From the NCBI GenBank assembly GCA_016704435.1, contig JADJAB010000022.1, positions 1 to 52,071 of the forward strand: 52,071 bases of DNA. The letters are read 5' to 3'. The first letter of the stretch is position 1. Every line of letters starts with the position of its first letter. Source of the stretch: Rhodobacter sp. (GTDB taxonomy: Bacteria; Pseudomonadota; Alphaproteobacteria; Rhodobacterales; Rhodobacteraceae). Below the pieces are notes generated by a model. The model was not told the DNA's origin. It did no database searches and saw only the letters and a list, made by a program, of their open reading frames with translations. The position numbers and the translations under genes were made by a program. Of this stretch, positions 26,781 through 35,513 are shown piece by piece.

Positions 26781-27234
26781 ACCCTGAAAATACCCCCGTG
26801 GGTGCAGCGTTGCCGATTTGCACAGGGCTTCGGGATTCGCTTCGGGGAATCTCTGTCAAGCGAGATGTTCGGTTGCAGAAGCCGCTCCCCACGGGCTAGC
26901 GTCCATATGCGATTCACTTCGTCTTGGGGGACATGTCGTGGTCGCAAACGGAGATCGTGCTGCCGCAGAACGCAAGGCTTGCTGCCTTTAGAACAACGTT
27001 TTCTCGTTTGCGAACAATGGGGTAATTGCAACGCTTCGGTGTTGTGTCCTGATCGTTTGGATGCTGCGCAGCTTTGCGGCATCCTTTCGTTTTGTCAGTC
27101 CCGCCCGGGAAAAGGCCAGGCATCGGGGTCGTTCCGCAAGGAAGGCCGCGTCTTGGGTTCGGGGTAGAATCACGTGTGGTTGATTTGTCCCTGCGCGTCG
27201 CTACGGCAGGGTGGGATTTTCAGGTCGGGCAGAG
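26781..27234 (+). promoter_or_regulatory. Long leader upstream of dnaA
   Basis: About 450 bases without a credible gene. TCGCAAACG (26942-26950) and its exact inverse CGTTTGCGA (27005-27013) are 54 bases apart, a possible regulator site. Some hexamers resemble half DnaA boxes (TTTGCACAG near 26817; ATCAACCACA on the - strand near 27178), but no cluster of good boxes or AT-rich unwinding element is visible, so I do not call an origin. The region probably contains the dnaA promoter(s). Confidence 0.45.
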
Positions 27235-28599
27235 ATGACAAACGAGACGTGGGGCCAGGTTCGGGAAGCGCTGATCAAACGGGTTGGCAAGAACAACTAT
27301 GTGACGTGGATCGAACCCCTCAAATTGTCCAGGTTGCGAAACGGCGTCGCCCAGTTCGAAGTGCCGACAACCTTCTTCGGCGATTGGGTTCAGCGCAACT
27401 ACGCCGATCAGATTCGCAACCAGCTTCTGACCGCGGGGGCCGAGGTCAACCGGATCGAGTTCGCGGTCGCTCCGGGCAAGATCGCCGCACCACGCCAGAC
27501 CGCGTCGGTCGTTCCGGCGGCCAGGATGACGCTGCCCCGCAACGGAGCGGACAGCGACCTTCCCGGCGCCCAGCTGGATGCACGCTTCACCTTCGACAGT
27601 TTCGTTGTCGGCAAGCCGAACGAACTGGCCCATGCCGCCGCCCGCCGTGTGGCCGATGGCGGCCCGGTCACCTTCAACCCGCTCTTCCTTTATGGCGGTG
27701 TCGGCCTGGGCAAGACGCACCTGATGCACGCCATCGCGCACGAAATCCAGACCAGCCGGCCAGAGTTGAAGGTGCTTTACCTGTCGGCGGAACGGTTCAT
27801 GTACCAGTTCGTCCAGGCGTTGCGCGACAAGCAGGTGATGGACTTCAAGTCGCTGTTCCGTTCGGTCGACGTGCTGATGGTCGATGATGTGCAGTTCATC
27901 GCCGGCAAGGACAGCACTCAGGAAGAATTCTTTCACACTTTCAACGCCTTGGTCGATCAGAACAAGCAGATCGTGATCTCGGCCGACCGCGCGCCTGGCG
28001 AGATCAAGGATCTGGAAGAGCGCATCAAGTCGCGCCTGCAGTGCGGTCTTGTGGTGGATCTGCATCCGACCGACTACGAATTGCGGCTTGGTGTCCTGCA
28101 GCAGAAGGCCGATTTCTACCGCGGCCAGTACAAGAACCTGCAAATCGTTCCCGGCGTGCTGGAGTTTCTGGCCCATCGTATCACCACCAACGTCCGCGTG
28201 CTGGAAGGTGCCTTGACCCGCCTTTTCGCCTTTGCCTCGCTCGTGGGCCGCGAAATCACTTTGGAACTGGCGCAAGATTGTCTTGCCGATATCCTGCGCG
28301 CAAGCGATCGCAAGCTGACGATCGAGGAGATCCAGCGCAAGGTGGCCGAGCACTACAACATCCGCCTGTCGGACATGATCGGCCCGAAGCGGATGCGCAC
28401 CATTGCCCGGCCACGCCAGGTGGCGATGTATCTGGCCAAGCAGCTGACCAGCCGGTCGCTGCCCGAGATCGGTCGTCGGTTCGGCGGGCGTGACCACACC
28501 ACGATCATGCATGGCGTGCGCAAGATCGAGGAACTGATGGCTTCGGACAGTCAACTTGCGGATGATCTGCAACTGTTGAAGCGGTTGCTGCAAAGCTAG
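27235..28599 (+). CDS. dnaA: Chromosomal replication initiator protein DnaA
   Basis: From ATG 27235 (MTNETWGQVREAL) the product is 454 residues. Domain I (about 1-90) ends in NFFGDWVQRNY-like sequence, and AAA+ domain III has Walker A GGVGLGKTHL and Walker B LMVDDVQF. Domain IV carries the DnaA signature GGRDHTTIMHGVRKIEEL for box recognition. DnaA opens the origin in its ATP form. The frame is open from 27211, but the family starts at MTNE. dnaN follows after 120 bases. Confidence 0.98.
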   Translation: MTNETWGQVREALIKRVGKNNYVTWIEPLKLSRLRNGVAQFEVPTTFFGDWVQRNYADQIRNQLLTAGAEVNRIEFAVAPGKIAAPRQTASVVPAARMTLPRNGADSDLPGAQLDARFTFDSFVVGKPNELAHAAARRVADGGPVTFNPLFLYGGVGLGKTHLMHAIAHEIQTSRPELKVLYLSAERFMYQFVQALRDKQVMDFKSLFRSVDVLMVDDVQFIAGKDSTQEEFFHTFNALVDQNKQIVISADRAPGEIKDLEERIKSRLQCGLVVDLHPTDYELRLGVLQQKADFYRGQYKNLQIVPGVLEFLAHRITTNVRVLEGALTRLFAFASLVGREITLELAQDCLADILRASDRKLTIEEIQRKVAEHYNIRLSDMIGPKRMRTIARPRQVAMYLAKQLTSRSLPEIGRRFGGRDHTTIMHGVRKIEELMASDSQLADDLQLLKRLLQS

Positions 28600-28652
28600 G
28601 CCGGGTGGCCTTGACGGCCCCCGGAAACATACCCAAAGTCGCGCGGAAACGC

Positions 28653-28680
28653 TTGTGAACCGGCGAAAGCCGGGTAATGT
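28653..28680 (+). promoter_or_regulatory. Candidate dnaN promoter with a hairpin spacer
   Basis: TTGTGA and TAATGT are 16 bases apart, a plausible -35/-10 pair, 40 bases before the dnaN start. The spacer contains CCGGC-GAAA-GCCGG, a perfect hairpin, which could instead be a processing structure between dnaA and dnaN. Confidence 0.35.
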
Positions 28681-28719
28681 CGGCGTCCCTTCATTTGGGG
28701 CACGGCAGGGGGAAGAACG

Positions 28720-29838
28720 ATGAAACTCTCGATCGAACGCGGCACGCTTCTCAAGGCGCTGGCTCAGGCACAGTCGGTGGTCGAGCGCCGCAACACCATT
28801 CCGATCCTGGCGAACGTCCTGATAGAGGCCGAGGGCTCACAGGTTAGTTTCCGCGCCACCGATCTGGATATCGAGGTCGTGGACCGTGCCGATGCCATGG
28901 TGGAACGCGGCGGATCGACAACGGTTTCGGCGGTGATGCTGCATGAAATCGTGCGCAAGCTGCCCGACGGTGCGCTGGTGAACCTGGCCGAAGACGCGGC
29001 CTCGGGGCGGCTGACGGTGACGGCGGGGCGGTCGACCTTCAGCCTCGCGACGCTGCCGAAGGAAGACTTCCCGGTGATGGCATCCTCGGAATACAGCACC
29101 AATTTCTCGGCTGCGGCGCCGGTGCTGCGGCGGCTGTTCGACAAGGCGAAATTCGCCATCTCGACCGAAGAGACGCGGTATTACCTGAACGGCGTCTACA
29201 TGCACGTTGCCGCCGGTGAAGAGGGCCAGGTGCTGCGCTGCGTGGCGACCGATGGCCACCGTCTGGCCCGGATCGACGCGGCGCTGCCGGCCGGCGCCGA
29301 AGGCATGGCCGGCGTGATCGTGCCGCGCAAGACCGTGAACGAGCTTCTGAAGCTGCTGGGGGACGACGATACCCAGATTGCAGTTTCGGTCAGCGAGACA
29401 AAGGTCCGTTTCGCCACGCCGGCCATCACGTTGACCTCGAAGGTCATCGACGGGACGTTCCCGGATTACACCCGAGTCATTCCCACCGGCAACACCCGCC
29501 GGCTGGAAGTGGATGCCAGTGAATTTGCGCGTGCGGTCGACCGCGTGGCGACCGTGTCGTCGGAACGGTCGCGCGCGGTGAAGCTGTCGCTGGACGAAGA
29601 CCGGCTTGTGCTTTCGGTCAATGCCCCCGACAGCGGTGCCGCCGAAGACGAACTGGCCGTCGCCTATGCCGACGAACGGCTGGAGATCGGTTTCAACGCA
29701 AAGTACCTGCTGGAAATCGCCAGCCAGGTGGACCGCGAGAATGCGGTGTTCCTGTTCAACTCCTCGGGCGATCCGACGCTGATGCGCGAGGGCAATGACA
29801 CCAGCGCGGTCTATGTCGTGATGCCGATGCGCGTCTGA
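28720..29838 (+). CDS. dnaN: DNA polymerase III sliding clamp, beta subunit
   Basis: The product is 372 residues with three similar domains. It opens MKLSIERGTLLKALAQAQSV and ends YVVMPMRV; the internal piece ETRYYLNGVYMHV is typical. GGGGGAAG precedes the ATG. The clamp rings DNA and tethers polymerase III. It is followed by a palindromic repeat and recF, the classic dnaA-dnaN-recF-gyrB order, interrupted here only by two small genes. Confidence 0.98.
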   Translation: MKLSIERGTLLKALAQAQSVVERRNTIPILANVLIEAEGSQVSFRATDLDIEVVDRADAMVERGGSTTVSAVMLHEIVRKLPDGALVNLAEDAASGRLTVTAGRSTFSLATLPKEDFPVMASSEYSTNFSAAAPVLRRLFDKAKFAISTEETRYYLNGVYMHVAAGEEGQVLRCVATDGHRLARIDAALPAGAEGMAGVIVPRKTVNELLKLLGDDDTQIAVSVSETKVRFATPAITLTSKVIDGTFPDYTRVIPTGNTRRLEVDASEFARAVDRVATVSSERSRAVKLSLDEDRLVLSVNAPDSGAAEDELAVAYADERLEIGFNAKYLLEIASQVDRENAVFLFNSSGDPTLMREGNDTSAVYVVMPMRV

Positions 29839-29844
29839 ACTGCC

Positions 29845-29893
29845 GGACCGGGGGCCAGCCCCCGGACCCCCGGAGTATTTCTACCAAGATGAA
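29845..29893. repeat. REP-like palindromic intergenic element
   Basis: GGGGGCCAGCCCCCGGACCC followed by CCGGAGTATTTCTACCAAGATGAAG. I recall a very similar sequence (CCCCCGGAGTATTT...CAAGATGAAG) as widespread between genes in Rhodobacteraceae. Only one copy is in the window. The ATG at 29889 lies inside it and is therefore a doubtful start for recF. Confidence 0.6.
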
Positions 29894-29906
29894 GGGGATT
29901 CGGGGT

Positions 29907-30995
29907 GTGAGCGGCCTGGCAATCACCGCGCTGGCTCTGTCGCATTTTCGAAGCCATCTGGACACGCGATTGGCCTTCGATGGGCGACCGGTGGCCATTG
30001 TCGGGCCGAACGGGGCCGGCAAGACCAATATCCTTGAGGCGATCTCGCTGCTGTCACCGGGGCGCGGCATGCGGCGGGCGGCCTCCGATGAACTGTCGCG
30101 CAAGCCCGAAGCGATCGGCTGGAAAATTTCCGCACGAGTGTTCGGTTTGACCGGCGAGCATGAGGTGGAAACCTGGGCTGAAGGCACCGAGGCCCGGCAG
30201 ACCCGGATCGACGGCAAGGCGGCGACGCAGGTTGCTCTTGGCCGAATCCTTCGTGTGCTGTGGTTGATACCGGCGATGGACCGGCTTTGGATCGAGGCCG
30301 CAGAGGGCCGCCGTCGGTTTCTGGACCGCATGACGCTGTCCTTCACCCCGGATCATGCCGAGGCCGTGATTTCCTATGAAAAGGCCATGCGGGACCGCAA
30401 TCGGCTGTTGAAGGACCAGGTCCGGGATGCCCATTGGTATACCGCGCTCGAGACCCGGATGGCCGAGGCCGGGCTGGCCATCACCGCGAATCGCAAAGGG
30501 GCGCTGGCCCGCGTGGCGGCAGCGCAAGCCGGAGCCGAGACCAGCTTCCCCCAATCCGAACTTTCGCTCATGAACCCAGAGGGCGACCCTTCCGATCTTG
30601 CCGTGGCCCTGGCCGAAGGTCGCCGGCGAGACATGGCGGCGGGGCGCACTCTGGTTGGTCCCCATCGGGCGGATTTGGCCGCAGTCTACTCCGCAAAGGG
30701 GGTGGCGGCGGAGCAATGCTCGACCGGAGAGCAGAAGGCGCTGTTGATCAGCCTGATCCTGGCCAATGCCCGTGCGCTGGCCGCCGATCTGGGCCGCGCG
30801 CCCGTCTTGTTGCTGGACGAGGTGGCCGCCCATCTGGATGCCGACCGCCGGGCCGCAATGTATGACGAAATCTGCGCGCTGGGGGCACAGGCGATGATGA
30901 CGGGCACCGAGGCCGGCCTGTTTGACAGTCTTGGCGATCGGGCGCAAAGCTTCGCGGTCGTCGAAGAGGGCGGCCTCAGCCGAGTGATCGAATGA
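29907..30995 (+). CDS. recF: DNA repair/replication protein RecF
   Basis: From GTG 29907 the product is 362 residues (an ATG at 29889 would add 6 residues but is part of a repeat). Walker A is GPNGAGKTNILEAISLLSPG; the ABC-type signature is CSTGEQKALLISLILANARA and Walker B VLLLDEVAAHLD. RecF loads RecA at gapped DNA with RecO and RecR. The stop overlaps the VOC ATG (ATGA at 30992-30995). Confidence 0.95.
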   Translation: MSGLAITALALSHFRSHLDTRLAFDGRPVAIVGPNGAGKTNILEAISLLSPGRGMRRAASDELSRKPEAIGWKISARVFGLTGEHEVETWAEGTEARQTRIDGKAATQVALGRILRVLWLIPAMDRLWIEAAEGRRRFLDRMTLSFTPDHAEAVISYEKAMRDRNRLLKDQVRDAHWYTALETRMAEAGLAITANRKGALARVAAAQAGAETSFPQSELSLMNPEGDPSDLAVALAEGRRRDMAAGRTLVGPHRADLAAVYSAKGVAAEQCSTGEQKALLISLILANARALAADLGRAPVLLLDEVAAHLDADRRAAMYDEICALGAQAMMTGTEAGLFDSLGDRAQSFAVVEEGGLSRVIE

Positions 30996-31416
30996 CCCCG
31001 CAGCGCGTTACCCTGATCACCCTTGGCGTGGCCGATCTGGCCGCCGCCCGCGCCTTCTATGCCCGTTTGGGCTGGGTGGAGAACAAGGACAGCAGCCAAG
31101 CGTTGCCTTCTTCCAGATGCATGGCGCGGTGTTGGGTTTGTTCGGGCGCGACGCTCTTGCCGCCGATCAAGGCAGGCCGGGTGCGGCGCTTGGCACCGGC
31201 GCGGTGACATTGGCGCAGAATTTCACGACCGAGAAAGAGGTAGATGCCGCCTTTGCCGCGGCACTTGCCGCCGGGGGCGCCGCGCTGAAGGCGCCTGCGA
31301 AGGTGTTCTGGGGCGGCTATTCCGGCTATTGGTCCGACCCGGACGGCCATGTCTGGGAAGTGGCGATGAACCCTTTCTGGCCTCTTGCCGAAGACGGCTC
31401 GCTGACATTGCCATGA
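30992..31416 (+). pseudogene. VOC-family (glyoxalase-like) protein, one frameshift
   Basis: The first frame reads VTLITLGVADLAAARAFYAR, then LGWVENKDSSQA, the standard VOC beta-alpha opening. VAFFQMHGAVLGLFGRDALA and the ending YWSDPDGHVWEVAMNPFWPL are in another frame. One base is missing near 31101 (length 425, one short of a multiple of three). Restored length is 141 residues. Substrate is unknown. It is coupled to recF at its start and to the LysE gene at its end (ATGA overlaps). The break may be a sequencing error. Confidence 0.85.
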
Positions 31417-32033
31417 CCATTTCGGCACATGAAATCGTGCTTTACGCCCTTGGCATGGCCGGTCTTTGGGCCGTGCCCGGTCCGGTCTGGGTGGCATTGA
31501 TCGCGCGCGCGTTGTCGGGCGGCTTTGCTGCGGCCTGGCCGCTGGCGGTGGGCGTGGCGCTGGGCGATCTGGTCTGGCCGTTGACCGCGATTCTTGGTCT
31601 GTCATGGATCGAAAGCAGCTACGGCGACGCGCTTTCGGTTCTGCGCTGGGCGGCGGCGGCGATCTTCCTTGCCATGGGGATCATGCTGATCCGCAAACCC
31701 GCCGCCGCACTTCGCGCCGACAGCCGCCTGACACGACCAGGGCTTTGGGCCGGGTTCTCGGTCGGGGTGGCCGCGGTGATCGGCAACCCCAAGGCGATCT
31801 TGTTCTACATGGGGGCGCTGCCCGGCTTCTTTGCGCTGGAAGGCCTGACCGGACCCGACATCGCGGTGATCATCGCCGTCTCTGCCCTGGTCCCGATGGC
31901 CGGGAATCTGGGCCTTGCATTGTTTCTTGACCGCGCGCGGCGGCTGCTTTCGAGCCCGCGGGCGATGCACCGGATGAACGTTGGCTCGGGCGTCCTGCTG
32001 ATCGGCGTGGGGCTGGTCATCCCCTTTCTCTGA
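31413..32033 (+). CDS. LysE/RhtB-family amino-acid exporter
   Basis: From ATG 31413 the product is 206 residues with about six membrane segments. GLWAVPGPVWVALIARALSG matches the LysE-family N-terminal motif and VGVAAVIGNPKAILFYMGAL the second conserved motif. It probably exports an amino acid or related metabolite; the substrate cannot be read. The start overlaps the VOC stop. The frame is open back to 31023 but that part is a shadow of the VOC gene. Confidence 0.9.
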   Translation: MTISAHEIVLYALGMAGLWAVPGPVWVALIARALSGGFAAAWPLAVGVALGDLVWPLTAILGLSWIESSYGDALSVLRWAAAAIFLAMGIMLIRKPAAALRADSRLTRPGLWAGFSVGVAAVIGNPKAILFYMGALPGFFALEGLTGPDIAVIIAVSALVPMAGNLGLALFLDRARRLLSSPRAMHRMNVGSGVLLIGVGLVIPFL

Positions 32034-32056
32034 CCACAAAATCTTGTGGCTCGCGC

Positions 32057-32085
32057 GTGACATTGCCGGGGCAAACCGCTATAAG
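32057..32085 (+). promoter_or_regulatory. Candidate sigma-70 promoter of gyrB
   Basis: GTGACA, a 17-base spacer and TATAAG lie 30 bases before the gyrB ATG. A small hairpin (CCACAA-AATC-TTGTGG, 32034-32049) precedes it and may end the recF-lysE transcript. Confidence 0.55.
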
Positions 32086-32114
32086 TCGCGGGCAACGAAA
32101 AAGGTTCCCGACGC

Positions 32115-34565
32115 ATGGCCAGCGAGCCCAAGAAGCAAGCCGAATACGGCGCCGATTCCATCAAGGTTCTCAAGGGGTTGGAGGCGGTTCGCAAGCGCCC
32201 TGGCATGTATATCGGCGACACCGACGACGGCTCGGGCCTGCACCACATGGTCTATGAGGTCGTCGACAACGGCATCGACGAGGCGCTGGCCGGCCACGCC
32301 ACCGAAGTGGTGGTGATAATCCACGCTGATGACAGCGTTTCGGTGCGCGACAATGGCCGTGGCATCCCGGTCGACATCCACGCAGAAGAGGGCGTCTCGG
32401 CCGCCGAAGTCATCATGACCCAGCTGCACGCCGGCGGCAAATTCAACAACACCGACGAAGGCGGCAACGCCTACAAGGTCTCGGGCGGGTTGCATGGGGT
32501 CGGCGTGTCGGTTGTCAACGCGCTGTCGGAATGGCTGGAACTGACGGTTTGGCGCAACGAAACCGAATACCGGGCCAGGTTCGAGCATGGCGATTGCACC
32601 GTCCACGTGCACGAGGTCGGGCCTGCGCCGGGCATGCGTGGCACCCAGGTGCGGTTCCTGGCCAACGCCAAGATCAACCATCCGGACGGTACGTTTTCCG
32701 ACCTCGACTACAGCTTCAAGACGCTGGAGGCGCGGCTTCGTGAACTGGCGTTCCTGAATTCCGGCGTGCGCATCATCATCGAAGACGAACGTCATGCCGA
32801 GCTGCAGCGCACCGAGCTTTTCTACGAAGGCGGCGTCAAGGAATTCGTCAAATACCTGGACCGGTCCAAGCAGTCTGCACTTGCCGAGCCGATCTACATG
32901 CTGGGCGAAAAGAACGGCATAGGCGTTGAGATCGCGATGTGGTGGAACGACAGCTACCACGAAAACGTACTGCCGTTCACAAACAATATCCCGCAGCGCG
33001 ATGGCGGCACCCATCTGGCCGGATTCCGTGGGGCGCTGACCCGCACGATCAACAATTATGCGCAGTCCTCGGGTATCGCCAAGCGCGAAAAGATCGACTT
33101 CACCGGCGACGACGCTCGCGAAGGGCTGACTTGCGTGCTGTCGGTCAAGGTGCCCGATCCGAAATTCTCCAGCCAGACCAAGGACAAGCTTGTCTCCTCG
33201 GAAGTCCGCCCGGCGGTGGAGAACCTGGTCAACGAAAAGCTGGCCGAGTGGTTCGAGGAAAACCCCGCCAACGCCAGGGTCATCGTCGGCAAGATCATCG
33301 AGGCGGCTCTGGCCCGCGAAGCCGCCCGCAAGGCGCGCGAACTGACCCGCCGCAAGACCGCGCTGGATGTGGCCTCCCTGCCCGGCAAGCTGGCCGATTG
33401 CCAGGAACGCGATCCGTCGAAATCGGAGCTTTTCCTGGTCGAGGGCGACAGCGCCGGCGGCTCTGCCAAACAGGGCCGCAGCCGGTCGAACCAGGCCGTC
33501 CTGCCGCTGCGTGGCAAGATCCTGAACGTCGAACGTGCCCGGTTCGACCGCATGCTCGGCAGCCAGGAAATTGGCACGCTGATCACCGCACTTGGCACTG
33601 GCATCGGCCGCGACGAATTCGACATCGGCAAGCTGCGCTACCACAAGGTCGTCATCATGACCGATGCCGACGTCGACGGCGCCCACATCCGCACGCTTCT
33701 CCTGACCTTCTTCTTCCGCCAGATGCCGCAACTTATCGAGGGCGGCTATCTCTACATCGCGCAGCCACCACTTTACAAAGTCGCCCGTGGCAAGTCCGAG
33801 GTCTACCTAAAGGACCAGCCCGCCCTTGACGACTATCTGGTCGAGATGGGGACCGAAGGTGCCGTGCTGCGCCTGGCCGATGGCACCGAGATCGCCGGGC
33901 TTGACCTTGCACGCGTCATCGAAGGCGCCCGCAGCTTCCGCCGTGTGCTGGAGGCGTTCCCGACCCACTATCCCCGTGCGATCCTGGAACAGGCCGCCCT
34001 GGCCGGCGCCTTCGATCCCGGCCGGGCCGACGACGATCTGCAGGCTGTCGCCGACATCGTCGCCCGCCGACTGAACCTCGTCGCGCCCGAGTTCGAGCGC
34101 GGCTGGCACGGTCGCATAACGCAGGACCACGGCATCCGCCTTTCCCGCATCCTGCGCGGCGTGGAAGAATTGCGCACGTTGGACGGTGCGGTCCTGCGGT
34201 CGGGCGAGGCGCGCAAGCTTTCGCAGATCTCCGGCCAGTATCGCGACGTCTACCGCGACCCGGCCCGGCTGGTCCGCAAGGACCGTGAAACCCCGATCCA
34301 TGGGCCGATCGACCTGCTGAAATCAATCCTGGCCGAGGGCGAAAAGGGCCTGACCCTGCAACGCTACAAGGGTCTTGGAGAGATGAACCCTGAACAGCTT
34401 TGGGAAACCACGTTGGACCCCGAGGCGCGCACCCTGTTGCAAGTCAAGGTCGATGACCTGGCCGAAGCCGACGACATCTTCACCAAGCTGATGGGCGACG
34501 TCGTCGAACCGCGACGCGAATTCATCCAGGCCAACGCGCTTTCGGTCGAAAACCTGGATTTCTGA
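32115..34565 (+). CDS. gyrB: DNA gyrase subunit B
   Basis: The product is 816 residues. GHKL ATPase motifs: RPGMYIGDTDDGSGLHHMVY, EVVDNGIDEA, GRGIPVD. TOPRIM: LVEGDSAGGSAKQGR and IMTDADVDGAHIRTLLLTFF. The C-terminus has RYKGLGEMNPEQLWETTLDP, typical of GyrB. It supercoils DNA with GyrA (not in the window). It ends 3 bases before the convergent cupin gene. Confidence 0.98.
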   Translation: MASEPKKQAEYGADSIKVLKGLEAVRKRPGMYIGDTDDGSGLHHMVYEVVDNGIDEALAGHATEVVVIIHADDSVSVRDNGRGIPVDIHAEEGVSAAEVIMTQLHAGGKFNNTDEGGNAYKVSGGLHGVGVSVVNALSEWLELTVWRNETEYRARFEHGDCTVHVHEVGPAPGMRGTQVRFLANAKINHPDGTFSDLDYSFKTLEARLRELAFLNSGVRIIIEDERHAELQRTELFYEGGVKEFVKYLDRSKQSALAEPIYMLGEKNGIGVEIAMWWNDSYHENVLPFTNNIPQRDGGTHLAGFRGALTRTINNYAQSSGIAKREKIDFTGDDAREGLTCVLSVKVPDPKFSSQTKDKLVSSEVRPAVENLVNEKLAEWFEENPANARVIVGKIIEAALAREAARKARELTRRKTALDVASLPGKLADCQERDPSKSELFLVEGDSAGGSAKQGRSRSNQAVLPLRGKILNVERARFDRMLGSQEIGTLITALGTGIGRDEFDIGKLRYHKVVIMTDADVDGAHIRTLLLTFFFRQMPQLIEGGYLYIAQPPLYKVARGKSEVYLKDQPALDDYLVEMGTEGAVLRLADGTEIAGLDLARVIEGARSFRRVLEAFPTHYPRAILEQAALAGAFDPGRADDDLQAVADIVARRLNLVAPEFERGWHGRITQDHGIRLSRILRGVEELRTLDGAVLRSGEARKLSQISGQYRDVYRDPARLVRKDRETPIHGPIDLLKSILAEGEKGLTLQRYKGLGEMNPEQLWETTLDPEARTLLQVKVDDLAEADDIFTKLMGDVVEPRREFIQANALSVENLDF

Positions 34566-34568
34566 CGC

Positions 34569-35150
34569 CTAGACGGGCAGATACCATAGCGCCAGAAACG
34601 GTGCCGCACCCGCCCGCATCTTGTGCAGGATGCCGGGAGGATTGTAGATCACCCCTTCCGGCCCAGGGTCGGTCCAGTCCATTTCGGCGTTCCACCACTC
34701 ACCCGCCGCCAGTGGCAGGTAGATCTCTTCGGGCGGGTGGTCATGGTCAGCATAGGTCACGCCCGGCGCCATGACCGTCGCGCCGATCCAGACATCCGCA
34801 CGGTCCTCCAGCCCGCCGGGGCCCAGGATCATCGCATTTGCATGGCCGTTCCAGAATGCGGAATTCGCCGGGTCCGCCGACTGCCGCCGCTTCCAGGCCA
34901 ATTGCCTGTCCAGTGCCGCGAAAGCCGCCGCAAGGCCACCGCGCGGCCCCTTTGCGGCCGCCTGCAGCGCCGGGCCGATCGAGTCGCAAACCGCCAGACG
35001 TTCCGCCGGACGCCGTGCCATCGCCCCGGTCTCGGCCCGTAGCCGCTGGTCCAGCCGCTCTGCCGCCCGTGCTGCCTGACCCCTGGTCACTGCAATCAGC
35101 TCGTGTGCCGAAAGGTCCAGAAAAGCCTGCAGATCGGGGGGTCGGGTCAC
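34569..35150 (-). CDS. Cupin-fold DMSP-lyase-like protein (DddQ/DddL type)
   Basis: From GTG 35150 (MTRPPDLQAFLDLS) the product is 193 residues. The C-terminal half is a cupin with the metal motif DHDHPPEEIYLPLAAGEWWN and a second histidine in PPGILHKMRAG. In DMSP lyases of the DddQ/DddL/DddW group, this His-x-His...Glu...His set binds the metal and DMSP is split to DMS plus acrylate. The resemblance suggests a DMSP-lyase-family protein, but activity is not shown by sequence, and related cupins have other substrates. It is a lone gene between gyrB (convergent) and tRNA-Arg. Confidence 0.65.
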   Translation of the reverse strand: MTRPPDLQAFLDLSAHELIAVTRGQAARAAERLDQRLRAETGAMARRPAERLAVCDSIGPALQAAAKGPRGGLAAAFAALDRQLAWKRRQSADPANSAFWNGHANAMILGPGGLEDRADVWIGATVMAPGVTYADHDHPPEEIYLPLAAGEWWNAEMDWTDPGPEGVIYNPPGILHKMRAGAAPFLALWYLPV

Positions 35151-35167
35151 GGTGCCACCATCGTTCC

Positions 35168-35243
35168 TGGCGACCCCGGCAGGATTTGAACCTGCAACCT
35201 TCCCCTTAGGAGGGGGACGCTCTATCCGTTGAGCTACGGGGCC
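35168..35243 (-). tRNA. tRNA-Arg (anticodon CCT)
   Basis: Reading the - strand: acceptor GGCCCCG pairs with CGGGGTC, the D arm is GCTC...GAGC, the anticodon stem TCCCC/GGGGA encloses loop CTCCTAA (anticodon CCT), and the T arm is GCAGG-TTCAAAT-CCTGC. The discriminator G and an encoded CCA follow. It reads AGG arginine codons. Confidence 0.95.
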
Positions 35244-35423
35244 ATGCGCCCTTAAATGCACAATGGCGCGCGCCAAGGCAACAAAAGCCGTCTCCAGTGA
35301 AGGCAAAAAAGATAAGGGGGAGTGAATTTTGGCCCACCACTCCCCCCTCCTTGTCCCTTGCGCCACGGGTGAGAGCTTGCGGGCGCCTGGGGCGTCGTCA
35401 GCGCCCTGTTCGAGACAGGAAGC

Positions 35424-35437
35424 TGTTAGCGCTATCA
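35424..35437 (+). promoter_or_regulatory. LacI/GntR-type operator, site 1
   Basis: TGTTAGCGCTATCA is nearly a perfect palindrome around GCGC and matches the LacI-family pattern TGTTAGCGCTAACA. It is 77 bases before the start of the regulator frame, so it may serve autoregulation or the control of genes elsewhere. Confidence 0.6.
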
Positions 35438-35470
35438 GTATCAGAGGAATGGTCCTTGGACAAGCCCGTC

Positions 35471-35484
35471 CTTTGGCGCTAACA
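35471..35484 (+). promoter_or_regulatory. LacI/GntR-type operator, site 2
   Basis: CTTTGGCGCTAACA matches the right half of the same palindrome (GGCGCTAACA). It is 47 bases downstream of site 1, a spacing that could allow looping or cooperative binding, and it directly precedes the ribosome site AAGGAGG. Confidence 0.55.
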
Positions 35485-35513
35485 AGGAGGAAATCCCCTG
35501 ACGGATACCGCCA

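Noticed and set aside
26388..27167. A 259-codon + frame across rpsT and the dnaA leader
   Set aside because: It overlaps rpsT in another frame and crosses the terminator hairpin; composition is not protein-like.
26781..28719. Replication origin at dnaA
   Set aside because: No cluster of DnaA boxes and no clear AT-rich unwinding element; in many alphaproteobacteria the origin is away from dnaA.
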